A stretch of DNA of 64,000 nucleotides from Okapia johnstoni (Eukaryota; Chordata; Mammalia; Artiodactyla; Giraffidae), in the NCBI GenBank assembly GCA_024291935.2, contig CM044305.1, positions 90,822,397 to 90,886,396 of the forward strand. The letters are read 5' to 3'. Shown piece by piece: positions 30,961 through 42,540 of this stretch (its first letter is position 1; every line of letters starts with the position of its first letter). The notes beneath the pieces were generated by a model that saw only the letters and a program-made list of their open reading frames with translations, did not search any database and had not been told where the DNA came from. Made by a program: the position numbers and the translations under genes.

Positions 30961-32765
30961 ACAAAGTGTAGGGGTCCGGGCAGCTACATGGAGGCAGGGC
31001 CCCAGCTAGCTCCTTTACTCTGTTCTCAGGGCTGGAGCTGGATCAGGTACAGGATCCATCTTTGGACAAAGCTGAGATTCTCCCTTCCTTTGCTGTCTCC
31101 TTGGCTTGTCTTGGTCTGTCTGTCTTCCTCAGGTCCTAGGCTCTCTGTACTACTTTGGCTGCTCAGAGTTCCACACCTCTTGGCCCCTCTCACTGTCCTT
31201 GTCCTTTAGGAAGCTCTGGGAAAGGAGGAGCAGGCTAGACTCCAAAGTTGGGTGGAAGGTAGGTTGGTTGCAGTCAGCCTGGAGTTCCCTCGGCGTCACT
31301 GGCTATTGGCATCAATTTCAGAAATAACTTATAAGAATAAAGTGCTGGGAATACCACAATTATTATGTTCTTTGAACCCATAATACAATTAACATCTTCT
31401 TTGGAGGTTACATTTCTCATGTTTGCAGAATGGATTTTTTTCCTTGTGATGGTGTAGCAACACGTACAAGTGCATAAATACTGGAGTCTTTCTTGGACAT
31501 GTGCCTGAGTCTTCTTTTCTGATTCTCCATTTTCTGTCTTGGTGCTGTCAGGTCCCTGGAGGGTACTACCTGTTCCCATCTCCTCCTGATGCAGAGTGTC
31601 ACTTAGGTTTTCCAAACCCAGAAACCCTCAGATAACTTAACCTCTGTAATTGCTTAGCAACCCCACTTGGTACCAGTGGGTTGGAGAATGAGCTACTGTT
31701 TCCCAGGTGTGTGGCAATATCACAGATGTTCTTGGCATGTGGCTAAGCAGCCAATCACAGATAAAATCAAATTTGGGGTGCCCTGGTGCACATGGAGATG
31801 CTGTAGTTATTAACCAGAATGAACCCTCTTCTTTCCTTGATAACTGACAGTATTCCTAAACCCTGCTCTTACGGACTGCACATTGTGTACATGGATATAC
31901 TGGCAGGAAGCATGGAATTATTTATTTTCTCATTACGTTCTTCTGACATAATTGCATAGAAACCTTATGGCGCTTTGGAGATCTTCTGTTTATGAGTCAC
32001 AGAAATTAACTTTCTTTTCATAAGAGGTCTTTATAAAAAGAAAAAATAGAGCCAAATGCCTGTTCTTTGAACTTAAGTTGCCTTTCTATGACTCGCTGAA
32101 ACCTGAATCTGGATGTCTGTTAGTCTTAGCCTTGCTTTAGCTTTGAATTTCAATTATTCAGCCTCTGCACCCAAGAGAATGCCTGAAACAAATGTCCCAA
32201 CCTGGATTTCACCCATTACTGAACTCAATCATTTTTCTGCCCTGTCCGCGTTGCCTATGGAGTCCCGAAGGGACTATGGGGAATCCACAGAACTCTGTAA
32301 TGAAATAGCCACCTAGGGTTTTATAAAAATGTTTGGAGACCCTAGGTATGGAGGAGATTACAATGTCTCATGATGCTACATGTTAATCAACTGAAAAATA
32401 ATATTAAACTGAAAATAAGTATAAGGAAGCCCAACAAAGTTGTCTTTTCCATGATGATTATGTAATTCAGTTCTATTTCTGAAATACCAAACCTCAAATG
32501 CTTTCAGCTACTTTTTTGGGGGGCACCTAGCTTCATAGGAATCCTAAGCATGGGATGAATTTGTCTATTGGGTAAACCATTGCTGTTGCCAATGAGTATT
32601 TTGTCACCATGTTTAGCTCCAAAAGTAACTGGGGGTAAAATATGTACTTGGGGTGTTCATTATCCCTTTGTAATTCCTGGAACAACCTTTAAGAGAACTG
32701 TTTTCTATTTAAAAGGACTGAGCTTAGAGCTTGGTCTCATTGCCATTAAGAGAAAGAAGTTACTG
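30961..32765. other. Unrecognised sequence
   Basis: About 1.8 kb with no named repeat. Frames up to 113 codons (31274-31615, minus) overlap frames on the other strand and carry no known motif. One of the larger repeat-poor intervals. Confidence 0.45.
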
Positions 32766-32850
32766 GGAATTCCTTGGCAGTCCAGTGGTTAGGACTCTGT
32801 GCTTCCTCTGCAGGGGGCCTGGGTTCAATCACTGGTCACGGACTAGCTGC
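32766..32850 (+). mobile_element. CHR-type tRNA-Glu SINE, 3'-truncated
   Basis: Sense head gaattccttggcagtccagt and box B gggttcaatcac are present; the A-rich tail is absent. Confidence 0.82.
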
Positions 32851-33212
32851 TCTCAGAGCTAGGACCATAGGCAACTGCTGATCATTGAATGGGTTGGGAA
32901 ACATCAGACTTTCAGTTGAATTGGAGCTGGGCTGCTGGAGCAGGGGGGTGGACTAGAGTTAAAAATGCCCAGGACAGCATGTACAGTGGGGCAAAGCCCA
33001 GAGATCCCGGATCAGGGTCCACACAAGTCTGGTTCTGAGGGTAAGCCATGAGAAAAAGCAGAGGGGTATACTGGAACCCTTCCCAAAATGAAAAGGAGAA
33101 GGAAATGGAAAGTAGTTCTTGGGGACCACAAGGTGGGGACAAGAGAGAAGGGCAGGAACTCATTCAGGCAAGCATTTGACTCAGCAAGCATAAGACTCAA
33201 ATTAGGAGACCT
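32851..33212. other. No recognisable gene or repeat
   Basis: Ordinary sequence between two CHR SINEs. Confidence 0.35.
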
Positions 33213-33342
33213 AAGGATTTCCTGGTGGTCGAGTGGTTAGGACTTGGTATTTTAACTGCTGAGGGCCCGAGGTTCGATGCCTGGTCAGGAAACTAAGATC
33301 CTGCAAGCTGCGTGTCGTGGCCAAAAAAAAGAAAAGAAAACC
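33213..33342 (+). mobile_element. CHR-type tRNA-Glu SINE
   Basis: Sense head ggatttcctggtggtcgagt, box B aggttcgatgcc, ctgcaagctgcgtgtcgtgg, and an A/AAAG tail ending near 33342. Confidence 0.9.
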
Positions 33343-34340
33343 TAGAGAATGTACAACAAATATCAGTTTTGTCCAAAAGTGCTTTATATCCATTGGTACT
33401 GCAAAACCTGGTCCCAGGATATGAACAGCCCCAAATAGACAGGTGTGAGCAGCTAAGTGGTGGAGTCTGACTGATGGTGAAGCTAAGGGATCTGGGAGAG
33501 GGGCACATGGACTCTGATTCACTTGGTCTGATGAGCCCAATGGAAAGGTGCACGTTTTATCCAAGATAGAGATGAAAATGAATAGAGAAACTCTTGTTTG
33601 CCCAGGCCACCTTAGACTATGGGATAGTCCAGGACCTGAGTGGTAACCAGGTGCCAACCTTGTTCACAAAACACCCACTGGCAAAGGTGCTGGCTCATCC
33701 AGTACATAGACTCAGTGCATGGTTAGAGCATATGGCTGAGTCCCACCCAGTCTCAGATCTGGATCTCTAACCCCTGGACTTCTGACTGTCCCTGGGTCCT
33801 GAGAGGTTCAAATTCCTCTTTGTGTGGCCATGGAATTTGTTGTACTCTGCAGTTCTGTTGTCTTACTGTATTCCTACCAATGCTTTCTTGTGCAGTTCCT
33901 GAGATCAGTTAAGAGTAAGAACTTCCCCCTCCTGCCCCCACCATGATTACTGATAGCTCTTGGCCAGCTTTTACTGGTCTGGTCTCACAAGTCATGTTTG
34001 GGCATCCTGGTAGCTTTAACTTTTAAGTTTTGCAGTGCCATTCTGTCAGAAGGACAGAGGGCAAGGTCCCCAAACACCGGACTGGGTGCCCTTGAAAGAT
34101 CCCATGCGTATTTGTACTTGAAGCATTTCCTCCTGACTGACGGTCAGGAGGGGTCCCACACAAGCCAGGAGGCTTCTGTTCTCTCCTCCTGCAGATGGAG
34201 TTCTTGTTTTCCTGATAATTAGGGTCACTTTCCTCTCCTTTCTTTGTTTGGAAATCCTTGTTTCAGTTGACCCAAGGACTTGCTTCTTAGCCCCCCAGAT
34301 CATTTTTACTATTATATTCACTATATATGGGTTAAAGATA
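33343..34340. other. Unrecognised sequence
   Basis: No named repeat. The 148-codon minus frame 33211-33657 begins in this stretch but ends inside the CHR SINE, so it is not credible as a gene. Confidence 0.42.
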
Positions 34341-34897
34341 GTACTTCTTTTTACTATATTTTATTGCAATTCAAAATAAAATAGACTGCCATTTTAGCCA
34401 TTTTAAGTGTACAATTAAATAGCATTAATTACATTTACAGAGTTATACAGCTATCATTTTAAAAATATTTCATCACTCCAAACAGAAACTCTGTACCCAT
34501 TAAACAATAACTCCCCATCCCCCACTCCCTCCAGTCCCTGGTAACCTCTAATCTAATCTGTCGCTATGAATTGATGTATTCTAGATATTTCATATAAGCG
34601 GAACCATATAAGCTTTTTATGTCTGGTTATATAATTTATAATGTTTTCAAAGTTCATCTAAAGTTGCAGCTATGTTTTAGAACCTCATTTCTTTATAAAA
34701 CTGAACAATGTTCCATTGTAAGGATTTTCTTTATTCATTCACCTGCTGATGGACACTTGGGTTGTTTCCACCTTTGGGCTATGGCAAAAAATGCTGTTAT
34801 GAATGTGGGTGTACAAATACATGTTTGAGTTCCTGTTTTCAATTCTTTGGGGTATATACCTGGCAGTAGAATTGTTGGATCATATGGCAATACTACT

Positions 34898-35098
34898 TTA
34901 GAGGAACCAGCAAACTATTTTCCACAGAGGCTCCATCTTTTTATATTCCCACCAGCAACGTATGAGGGTTTCAGTTTCTCTACATCTGTGCCAACACTTA
35001 TTATTTTCCATATAAAAAATTATAGCCATCCTGCTGGGTATGATGTGGTATCTTCTGTGGTTTTGAATTGCATTTCCCTGATGACTATTGATGAGCAT
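34898..35098 (-). pseudogene. L1 ORF2 C-terminal remnant
   Basis: 66 codons on the minus strand include RETETLIRCWWEYKKMEPLW, the counterpart of the Cys-rich C-terminal box of L1 ORF2p; the same region of the younger L1 at 50.4 kb reads [17 protein letters not shown]. Here His and the last Cys of the box are replaced. Dead remnant. Confidence 0.75.
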
Positions 35099-35282
35099 CT
35101 TTTCATGTACTTATAACCCATTTATATATCTTCCTTGGAGAAATGTCTGTTCTAGTCCTTTGCTCATTTCAATTAGGATATTTGTCTTTTTGTTGTTGAG
35201 TATTAGGAGTTTTTTAAATATCCTTCTGGATATCAAACCCCCATCAAATATATGACTTACAAATGTTTTCTCCCATATGTGA

Positions 35283-35542
35283 GTTCACCCCACTCCAGTA
35301 CTCTTGCCTGGGAAACCCCATGGACGGAGGAGCCTGGTGGGCTGCAGTCCATGGGGTCACGAAGAGTCAGACACGACTGAGCGACTTCACTTTCACTTTT
35401 CACTTTCATGCACTGGAGAAGGAAATGGCAACCCACTCCAGTGTTCTTGCCTGGAGAATCCCAGGGACGGTGGAGCCTGGTGGGCTGCCGTCTGTGGGGT
35501 CACACAGAGTCAGACACGACTGAAGTGACTTAGCAGCAGCAG
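35283..35542 (+). mobile_element. BOV-A2 SINE, complete dimer
   Basis: Two A monomers and an AGC tail. Duplication catatgtga at 35274-35282 and 35543-35551, inside old L1 sequence. Confidence 0.94.
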
Positions 35543-35667
35543 CATATGTGAATTATTTTTTTCCACACTTTTTTTCCCCCCTAAATGTCTATTTGGTTCT
35601 TTACATCTTCTTTTGCTTTGCTGAGACTTTCTATTTTTCCATTTATGTCAAGAGTTCCAGATTTCTT

Positions 35668-35795
35668 ACTGGAGCATTTTTTTTTTTTTGGCCATGCCAC
35701 ATGGCTTGCTGGATCTCAGTTCCATGACTAGGGCTTGAACCTGGGCCACAGCAGTAAAAAAATCTAGAATCCTAACCACTAGGTCACCAGGAAAC
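35668..35795 (-). mobile_element. CHR-type tRNA-Glu SINE, diverged
   Basis: A T13-type tail, ttggccatgccacatggctt, a worn box B complement and head complement to caccaggaaac. Flanked by ttccagatttctt (35655-35667) and ttccagaattctt (35796-35808), 12 of 13 matching. Confidence 0.85.
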
Positions 35796-35852
35796 TTCCA
35801 GAATTCTTTAAAATTAGCTTCGGGATAGATGCCAAGTCTAGTTTTGTTTTTT

Positions 35853-35971
35853 AAGCCTATAGCATCCAGAATTCTCAGGTGGTCTCCCACTGAAGTACCA
35901 ACTGGGCCCAACCCTGCTTAGCTTTGTAGATTAGATGAGATTCAGTGACTTCAGGGTGGTATGGCTGTAGT
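35853..35971 (-). pseudogene. 5S rRNA retropseudogene, full length
   Basis: The minus strand reads ctacagccataccaccctga at the 5' end, agctaagcagggttgggccc in the internal promoter region, gtacttcagtgggagaccac, and ends ggatgctataggctt. That is the whole about 119-nt 5S rRNA with scattered substitutions. The 3' end runs straight into aaaaaacaaaac (35841-35852), an A-rich tail, so this is a reverse-transcribed copy. Several promoter and helix positions differ from functional 5S, so expression is unlikely. Confidence 0.9.
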
Positions 35972-36002
35972 TTTTAACACTCTCTTGATAGAATGTTGAT
36001 GC

Positions 36003-36027
36003 AAAACAAACAAACAAACAAACAAAC
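36003..36027. repeat. (AAAC)n microsatellite
   Basis: About six AAAC units, probably grown from an A-rich L1 site. Confidence 0.93.
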
Positions 36028-36101
36028 TTGGAAAGATGCTTGACATCAAGAGTCATTAGGAAAATACACATTAAAACCACAGTGAGATCATACTTCACAC
36101 T

Positions 36102-36302
36102 TACTCGCTCAGTCATGTCTGACTCTTTGTGACGCCATGGACTGCAGCCCGCCAGGTTCCTCTGTCTATGGGGATTCTCCAAGCAAGAATACTGGGGTGG
36201 GTTGCCATGCCCTCCTCCAGGGGATCTTCCCAACCCAAGGATCAAACCCAGGCCTCCCGTACTGGAGGCAGATTCTTTACCAACTGAGCTACCAGGGAAG
36301 CC
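36102..36302 (-). mobile_element. Bov-tA SINE, complete
   Basis: Antisense tail, A monomer, box B complement (aggatcaaaccca) and head complement (ctgagctaccagggaagccc). Inserted in the old L1. Confidence 0.92.
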
Positions 36303-36925
36303 CCTCACTAGTATGGTAATGATCATAAAGACAAAAGCAAGTGCTGGTGAGAACTGTGAATAAATTAGAACTCTTGTATATTGCTAGTGCAATGGGAAAA
36401 CGGTGCCATCAATTCATAAATACAGAAGTTCCTCAAAAGATTACACATAAAGTTACTGTATGGCATAACAGTTCCAATCCTAGGTATATATCCAGAAGAA
36501 ATGAATACACAGATCCATACAGACCATTGTACAGGAGTTTCATAGCAGCATTATTAGCAATAACCCAAAGGAGGGAATAATCCAACTGTCCATTGAGGAA
36601 AGAATTACAAAGTATGGAATATCCATACAATAGAGTATTATTTGGTCAAAAAAAGGGATGAATTCCTGATACATGTTCCTCATTTATGAACTTGGAAACA
36701 CTATGCTAAGTGAGAGAAGCCATTTGCCAAGCACATATTTTGTGATTCCATTTGTGTGAAATGAACAGAATAGGCCAACATATCTAGAGCTTAGGATGAT
36801 GGAGAAAAGGGAATGATGGCTAATGGATACAGGTTTGTTTAATTTTGTGATGATAAACATGAAAAGAAAATGATTATCGTGATGATTGTACACACAGTGA
36901 ATGCACAGAAAATCACTAAATGATA

Positions 36926-37051
36926 GTTCTTTTTTAAATTTTTGGCCACACCCCATGGCATGTGGGATCTTAGTTCCCAGACCAGGGATCGAACCCATGC
37001 CATTTGCAGTGGAAGCATGTAGTCTTAACGACTGGACCACCAGGGAAGTCC
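36926..37051 (-). mobile_element. CHR-type tRNA-Glu SINE
   Basis: T-rich tail, antisense body, end ccaccagggaagtccc. Perfect duplication ctaaatgata at 36916-36925 and 37052-37061, inside the L1 3' UTR. Confidence 0.93.
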
Positions 37052-37130
37052 CTAAATGATATACTTTAAATGGCTGAATTGCATGATATGCAGATTATAT
37101 CACAATAAAGCTGTTTAAAAAATGAAAAGA

Positions 37131-38319
37131 AAAAAGAATATGCTAGGGACCATAGGTGATCCATATTTCCTGTTGTTAACTAGCTAGTCCTTCCTAGAAA
37201 AAGTTTGCTGACTCCAACTTGGGCCCAGCACTATCAGCTTACCTCTAAGGAGACTAGGACCTGCTCATGCTTTGCCCTGCATCTGCTGCAGACGCTCTAA
37301 CCCACCCCTTGTTAGCACACAGCAGCATCCCAAAGTGAGCAATCTGCTGCCTAGAGGATTTTGAGATGAAATCCCAAAGCTCAAGGTTTCCCAGTCATAA
37401 GTAATAAACTCTTGGGGAGACTCCAGGGCAATGAGAAACCTCCTCTTCCCATCAGACGGCCCCAGGGCCTTCTCCTAGCCCTGTGCCCCTTGGGATTTCA
37501 GAACACAGCTGCTTTTCTGCACTGAAACCAACTTGTGACACCCTGCAACATTTACAAATTGCTTCAGGACAAGAAATCCTTAGAAGGTACACTAAGTATG
37601 ACTTTGTATCCCTTATCATAAAACATTTAAAGTAAAATTTAAACATGGATTTGGAACAGAGATTGTAGGGTGTTTCATCTTGCTTCTTCAGGATTAAATG
37701 TGCGTATGAGCCTCTTGCCGTGAAAATAGCCCCGTGGTAATGCTTTGCTCTGCTCGAAGGAATGTTGGTGAGAGGTCTTTGTGCCTGCTTCTTCGTTTCT
37801 GATCTTTTGTTGGGTAGTTTGGGGGTTCTGCTCCCACAAATGAAACTGTGATCTCTTTCTTGGAAGCAGGAGTATATGCTTCAAAAAATACAACGTGCCA
37901 TAACGTGCAGGTGACATCACTGTCTTCACCAGGGGTGCATCTTTCCTTCATGGCACCCTTTCTCCTGGGCCTGGGAAGCAGAATGTCTTTGGAGCCCCTC
38001 CAGCTTTGTGTCTCGCACAAGTCCCAGCCTCTACCCTGGTTTGTTGTGGCCATCCAGGTTGTCCTCATTCTCCAATCGCCTTTTATGTTCCCCTCTTTGT
38101 AGCAACCCCAGTCCATTCTTTGTAGCAGGCTCCACCTTGGCTTCCAGGACTGGATCCAGGGTCCGGGCCTGGGTCCCTGATTCTTGGTGGAGAACTCCCA
38201 CAGCAAGAGCTCACCACCTCCTCTTGCTGGTACTAGGTTTCTGATAACAAAGCCCAAAAGTGTGGCCTAAGCTCTCCAAAACAGGAAATTTACTCTTGAC
38301 CCTTTATTCTAACAATGTG
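37131..38319. other. Unrecognised sequence with a 187-codon minus frame
   Basis: Frame 37694-38257 (minus) is open for 187 codons, with Arg, Trp, Gly and Pro-rich composition and no motif I recognise. A second minus frame (37675-37929) and two plus frames overlap it. No repeat explains the DNA, but codon content does not look coding. Treated as chance. Confidence 0.42.
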
Positions 38320-38528
38320 TGTGTTAGTCGTTCAGTTGTGTCTGACTCTTTGCTACCCCCATGGACTGTAGCCCGCTGCCAGGCTCCTCTGTCCATGGAG
38401 TTCTCCAGGCAAGAGTACTGGAGTGGGTTGCCATTTCCTTCTCCAGGGAATCTTCCCGACCCAGGGATTGAACCCTGGTCTCCTGCATTGCAGGTGGATT
38501 CTTTACCATCTGAGCCACCAGGGAAGCC
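38320..38528 (-). mobile_element. Bov-tA SINE, complete
   Basis: Antisense tail (tagtcgttcagttgtgtctg), A monomer, box B complement and head complement ending ccaccagggaagcct. Confidence 0.93.
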
Positions 38529-40887
38529 TCAATCCAATAGGATACTGACTCTATTAGTCCCTTCTCTCTTTTTCTCAGAAAGTTTCTGTTGGAAAATTAG
38601 TCACCATCTCGTTGGAGTAGTTTTGATAGGTTTGGTTTTTCATTTTGTTGTTTTCGAGACAAAGGACATGCTTGACTCAAATCTATCCCTACACAACAAT
38701 AGAGGCCAAGAGATGTAGGTTCAGATAGGGCTGAGAAAACCTGTTCTCCTGGGACTCTGCCTGGCACTTGGGTAACCTTGAAGATCAAGGCAAGCTGTTT
38801 GAAGTGCCCTGAACCCCAGTAGAAAGCCTCAGATGCCAGACTTGAAATGTTCATTTCCCAGTGTTCAGTCAAGTTGCCCAGCCCATTTCTGAGGCCAGGA
38901 AACCCAGAGACAGTGGAGCTATTTGTTCGGAGATTCTTCAGTGAAGTTGATGAGCCACTCTCTTTTCAGGAGTGCTTGAAAATGCCAAGAAACTTCATGG
39001 ATCGTTTCACTGTGCTTGATTCCCTCCCGGGTCATGGTTGGCCTTCGTCCCAGGCTTCCTCTGGTAGCCAACTCCCTCATTCCAGCAATCATTTCTTTGC
39101 AGGAGTTTGCTTCTAACCTTTCAGCGTGTGTCCCAAATATTTAGGGATGGACTCAATCCAGTAGAATGATTTCTTTCCTTGAACTCCTTGAAATGACTTA
39201 GGAAAAATGAAAGCTGTAAGCTGAATAAACATTGCCGGTGTCTCGGCCCAGTCCCTGCTGGCTAGAGCCTCCCCAATAGAGCAGTTCCTGGGGCCCCTTC
39301 CGCTCTCTCACCTTCCTTGCCGATCCAAGGGCACCTGGGATGGAAGAATCCAGGCCCACGTGCAGGGCTTCTTTGTAAGGTGCCAGGCAATGCTGCTCCT
39401 GCAGCAATCAAGCCTGGAGGTTTCTGTTATCTGTCTGTTTCCTTCAGGTTTATTATGGGGCGTGACTCTTGTCATTGATTATCTGACCGTGTAGCCTGGC
39501 TTGGCTGTCTGAGGAGGGAAAGAGTTGGCTTCCCTGTGGATGGGAGCAGGGCCCAGGGCTGGCACGGGGCAGGGCTACATCAGACTCCCTGGCTCTGTTT
39601 ACTGCTTGCTATTTTGAGACTTTCTTTGCATGGAAATGTCGCATGGCTCCAATGCTCAAAAGAAGTGTGAGCTGAGAGCCACATGAGGGAAACATTTCGG
39701 ATGTGTTGACACATTCTGTTTATCTGCCAAGACTCTCGTCGGTGGTGTCTGCTGCCCAGGGAAACTGAGGAAAAATGGAGGTCTGTGGAGATTAGATTAC
39801 CTGACTCTTTCAAGGCCCAAAAAAAAAAAAAAAAGGAAAGACAGGATAAAGAGGAGATAAAAAAACCACTCAGTCCCATTTTTCATCACAGTCCATGGGA
39901 ACATGTGTATTTAGAGACCTAAGTTGGGTCTCTGCTTTCATTCTCCTCAGCACTCGATGTGTGTGTGTGGAAACTGTCCCAGAAGCCCTTTCTACTTAGG
40001 GGTTATTACAGTGGAGTCTCTGCGAAGGCTATGAGAAGAGACCCTTTTTGCCTCTACAATGGTATTATGATTTTGAAGAGAGATCCATTTTCTTCCCAGA
40101 GTCCTGACTGCTTGTAAAAGGGGAAACACACACCCAGGATTTGCAAAGAATGTCTTCCAGTGCTGGAGGAAGGACAGGGAGCCACAGGCAAGAAGCAAAT
40201 GGCCAAGAGTGCCCACGCCCACCCCCAGGAAAATGAGAAAGTGTATTAAGCACAGGAAGGAGCCATTGAGGCCAGCTTTTCCATCTTTGGAGGATTTACT
40301 TTAATCACATCTTTCAGCCCTCTCTCTATCCCCAACGCTTCCTGACCTCTCCTTGAACAGACCTAGGTGTCCCTCTCTGGAGCCGGCACTGTTCTCACGC
40401 GGGCTCTGTTGCGCGGGCTCTGTTGCCCGGCCTCTGATAAGCTATTCCATATGCCTGGGCCCTTTGTTCTCGCAGTGCTAGGTTTTACAACTTCCCAGTG
40501 ACTTGGAGTTTTCTTAGTTTGGCAATGGGCTCTTTGGGGATTTGCACCTCCGGCTAATGTACGAATTATTTTCCCCGGTGCATCATGTCCGTTCCTAATT
40601 TTGCAAACATCGTACAAGGACCCACCAGAGGGGTACAGGAAGGAATATAGAGTCTTGATTCCCCAGGCAAACCTCTCAGGCACCATCTCAGTCAACCTAC
40701 TCAGAAAGGGAAAAGCAAAACAGAAAACCCAAGACTTTTGTCCTCGTACATTAAAGAGACACAGAAATGCCCCACCACAGCTACAAATGTTTAGGACTCA
40801 CCTGTAGTCTTCTCACCCAGTAGATAGGCCAGGCCTATCTTTTAGAACTGAACGCAGTGAGCAGGGAAAGCACATGACTCAGAGAAA
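38529..40887. other. Largest repeat-poor interval
   Basis: About 2.4 kb without a named repeat apart from an A16 run at 39819-39834. At 40399-40426 the 14-bp word gcgggctctgttgc occurs twice in exact tandem in a locally CpG-richer stretch. No open frame above about 110 codons and no recognised exon. Confidence 0.5.
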
Positions 40888-41023
40888 TAATGGAGAAGGA
40901 AATGGCAACCCACTCCAGTATTCTTGCCTGGAGAATCCCAGGGACGGAGGAGCCTGGTGGGCTGCCGTCTATGGGGTTGCACAGAGTCGGACATGACTGA
41001 AACGACTTAGCAGCAGCAGCAGC
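40888..41023 (+). mobile_element. BOV-A2 single monomer (5'-truncated)
   Basis: Only the second A monomer and the AGC tail are present. agagaaata before and agagatata after (7 of 9) may be the duplication. Confidence 0.9.
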
Positions 41024-41273
41024 AGAGATATAAGCTGCGGAAGCTTCAAGGGGGTGGGAAGTTACAAGGAAGTGTAGGTGGCTACCCTTGTTCCCCCATC
41101 AGAACAGGGGGCTGCAGGCTTAGTCTCCCCAGCACTATTCGTTTGATGTTAGTGCCTTTAAATAACTTCAGTCTTGCTTTTTGAAGCAACCAGTGCTACA
41201 AATATACAGAGGGCCTAATAGTTGTTTTCACATCTATGCTGGCCTAATATACCTTGGAAACAGCATGGTACAA

Positions 41274-41448
41274 AGCAGTGGTTTTACTGCTATATATTAG
41301 ATTCACCTGGGGAGCCTTTACAACCTACCCCTGCCTGGAGCCCACCTCCGGGGACTCCACTTTAATTGGCTGGGGTGGGGCCTGGGTGTTGGGAGTCTTG
41401 AGTGCTCCCCAGCTGATTCTAATGTGCAGCCACGGTTAAGAGCCACTG
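41274..41448. mobile_element. MER5A-like hAT element
   Basis: Starts aaagcagtggttttactgct; has attcacctggggagccttta, ctgattctaatgtgcagcca and ends ttaagagccactggg, the ordered MER5A landmarks with inverted ends. Confidence 0.72.
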
Positions 41449-41454
41449 GGTTAA

Positions 41455-41655
41455 ATGAAAGGACATGGTCTTTGGGATTAGTCAGAACTAGGTTCAAGTC
41501 ATGCCTCTTCCCCTTAATAACAGTGGAGTCTCTCGAGCTCCAGTTTCCTTGTCTATAAACTTGGGAGAACAATCCTCCATCTGTTAGAGGGAATGAGCTA
41601 ATGTATAGAAAGCCCTTCACAATGTCCGGTGCATGATATTCACTAAATAAACGTC
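41455..41655 (+). mobile_element. MIR SINE
   Basis: Sense blocks: ctaggttcaagtcatgcctc, ccagtttccttgtctataaa, aatgagctaatgtatagaaa, and a worn 3' landmark near 41630. Confidence 0.75.
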
Positions 41656-41747
41656 ACTCTGCTGAACACATGTATGCTATCTCTAAACCAGTAAGCTCTA
41701 ATAGTTTGTAGAAATGATCTTTATTTAAGTTTTATATAGATGAAAAT

Positions 41748-41772
41748 GGGCTTCCCATGAGGCGCTACTGGT

Positions 41773-41809
<37 letters not shown>

Positions 41810-41968
41810 CCTGCCTGCCAATGCAGGAGATGTAAGAGACATGGGTTCAATCCCTGGGTCAGGAAGATCCCCTGGAGGAGGAAATGGCAACCCACTCCAG
41901 TACTCTTGCCTAGAGATTCCCATGGACAGAAGAGCCTGGCAGGCCATAGTCCATGGGGTTGTACACAC
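41748..41968 (+). mobile_element. Bov-tA SINE with internal A-rich expansion
   Basis: Head ggcttcccatgaggcgctac, then at the usual taaagaa position an A16 and (AAAAG)n tract (41773-41809), then box B, A monomer and tail. Perfect duplication agatgaaaat at 41738-41747 and 41969-41978 shows it is one insertion. Confidence 0.92.
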
Positions 41969-41992
41969 AGATGAAAATATGTGAGGTAGGTT

Positions 41993-42153
41993 CCAGGTTT
42001 GATGCATGAGACAAATGCTCAGGGCTGGGGCAAAGGGATGACCCAGAGGGATGGGACGGGAGGGAGGTGGGAGGGGGGTTCAGCATAGGGAACACATATA
42101 AACCCATGGCTGATTCATGTCAATGTATGGCAAAAACCACTACAATATTGTAA
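41993..42153 (+). mobile_element. Young-type ruminant L1 3'-end fragment
   Basis: ggtttgatgcatgagacaaa, atggctgattcatgtcaatg and accactacaatattgtaaag are the reverse complement of 49715-49875 in this window. It stops before the A tail (gtaaagtcg), so its own 3' end is lost. Confidence 0.85.
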
Positions 42154-42314
42154 AGTCGTTTTTCAGTAGAAGGATTTGGCTGCTTCGTGTGGTACCAGGG
42201 GGGAAGGACTCTAAAATCCCTGGGTGGTAATTCTGAGCACTTTCAACTTATCATTGGATGCTGGCTCCAGGGAGATCACACTGGTCATTCTAAGAGACTG
42301 TGATTCTAGAAGGT

Positions 42315-42317
<3 letters not shown>

Positions 42318-42348
<31 letters not shown>
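42318..42348. repeat. (TA)n dinucleotide microsatellite
   Basis: Fifteen and a half perfect TA units, self-complementary and likely length-variable. Confidence 0.95.
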
Positions 42349-42350
<2 letters not shown>

Positions 42351-42352
<2 letters not shown>

Positions 42353-42492
42353 TTTTTAATGTTCTATTTGTTTATTTTATTTTGCCTTGCCATGAGGATT
42401 GTGTAATCTTAGTTCCCTGACCAGGGATTGAACCTGGGCCCTCGGCAGTGAAAGAGCCGAGTCCTAACCTCTCTTGGATGGCTGGGGAATCC
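42351..42492 (-). mobile_element. CHR-type tRNA-Glu SINE
   Basis: T-rich tail, ttgccttgccatgaggattg, box B complement cagggattgaacc and a worn head complement. The (TA)n tract directly abuts its tail. Confidence 0.86.
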
Positions 42493-42540
42493 ATACGTCC
42501 TAATTTCTTCTACTTTTTTAGTGGTAAGAATAAATAATAC

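Larger units (their letters stand above)
34341..35673 (-). mobile_element. Old L1 (L1M), 3' end through late ORF2
   Basis: Antisense order: ccattttaagtgtacaatta, ccctggtaacctctaatcta, ggacacttgggttgtttcca, tatacctggcagtagaattg, ttatattcccaccagcaacg, ttgaattgcatttccctgat, ctttgctcatttcaatt. A BOV-A2 interrupts it at 35283. The piece after 35552 has gctttgctgagactttctat. Confidence 0.78.
36028..37130 (+). mobile_element. Old L1 (L1M), late ORF2 to 3' end
   Basis: Sense order: acatcaagagtcattaggaa, gtgagatcatacttcacac, ttgtatattgctagtgcaat, cctaggtatatatccagaag, gggaataatccaactgtcca, then aatggctgaattgcatgata and tatatcacaataaagctgtt at the 3' end. Interrupted by a Bov-tA at 36.1 kb and a CHR SINE at 36.9 kb. 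Confidence 0.78.

Noticed and set aside
33211..33657. 148-codon minus-strand frame
   Set aside because: Its C-terminal part is translated CHR SINE sequence.
37694..38257. 187-codon minus-strand open frame
   Set aside because: No recognisable domain, other frames overlap it on both strands, and composition is skewed to Trp, Arg and Gly as in chance frames.
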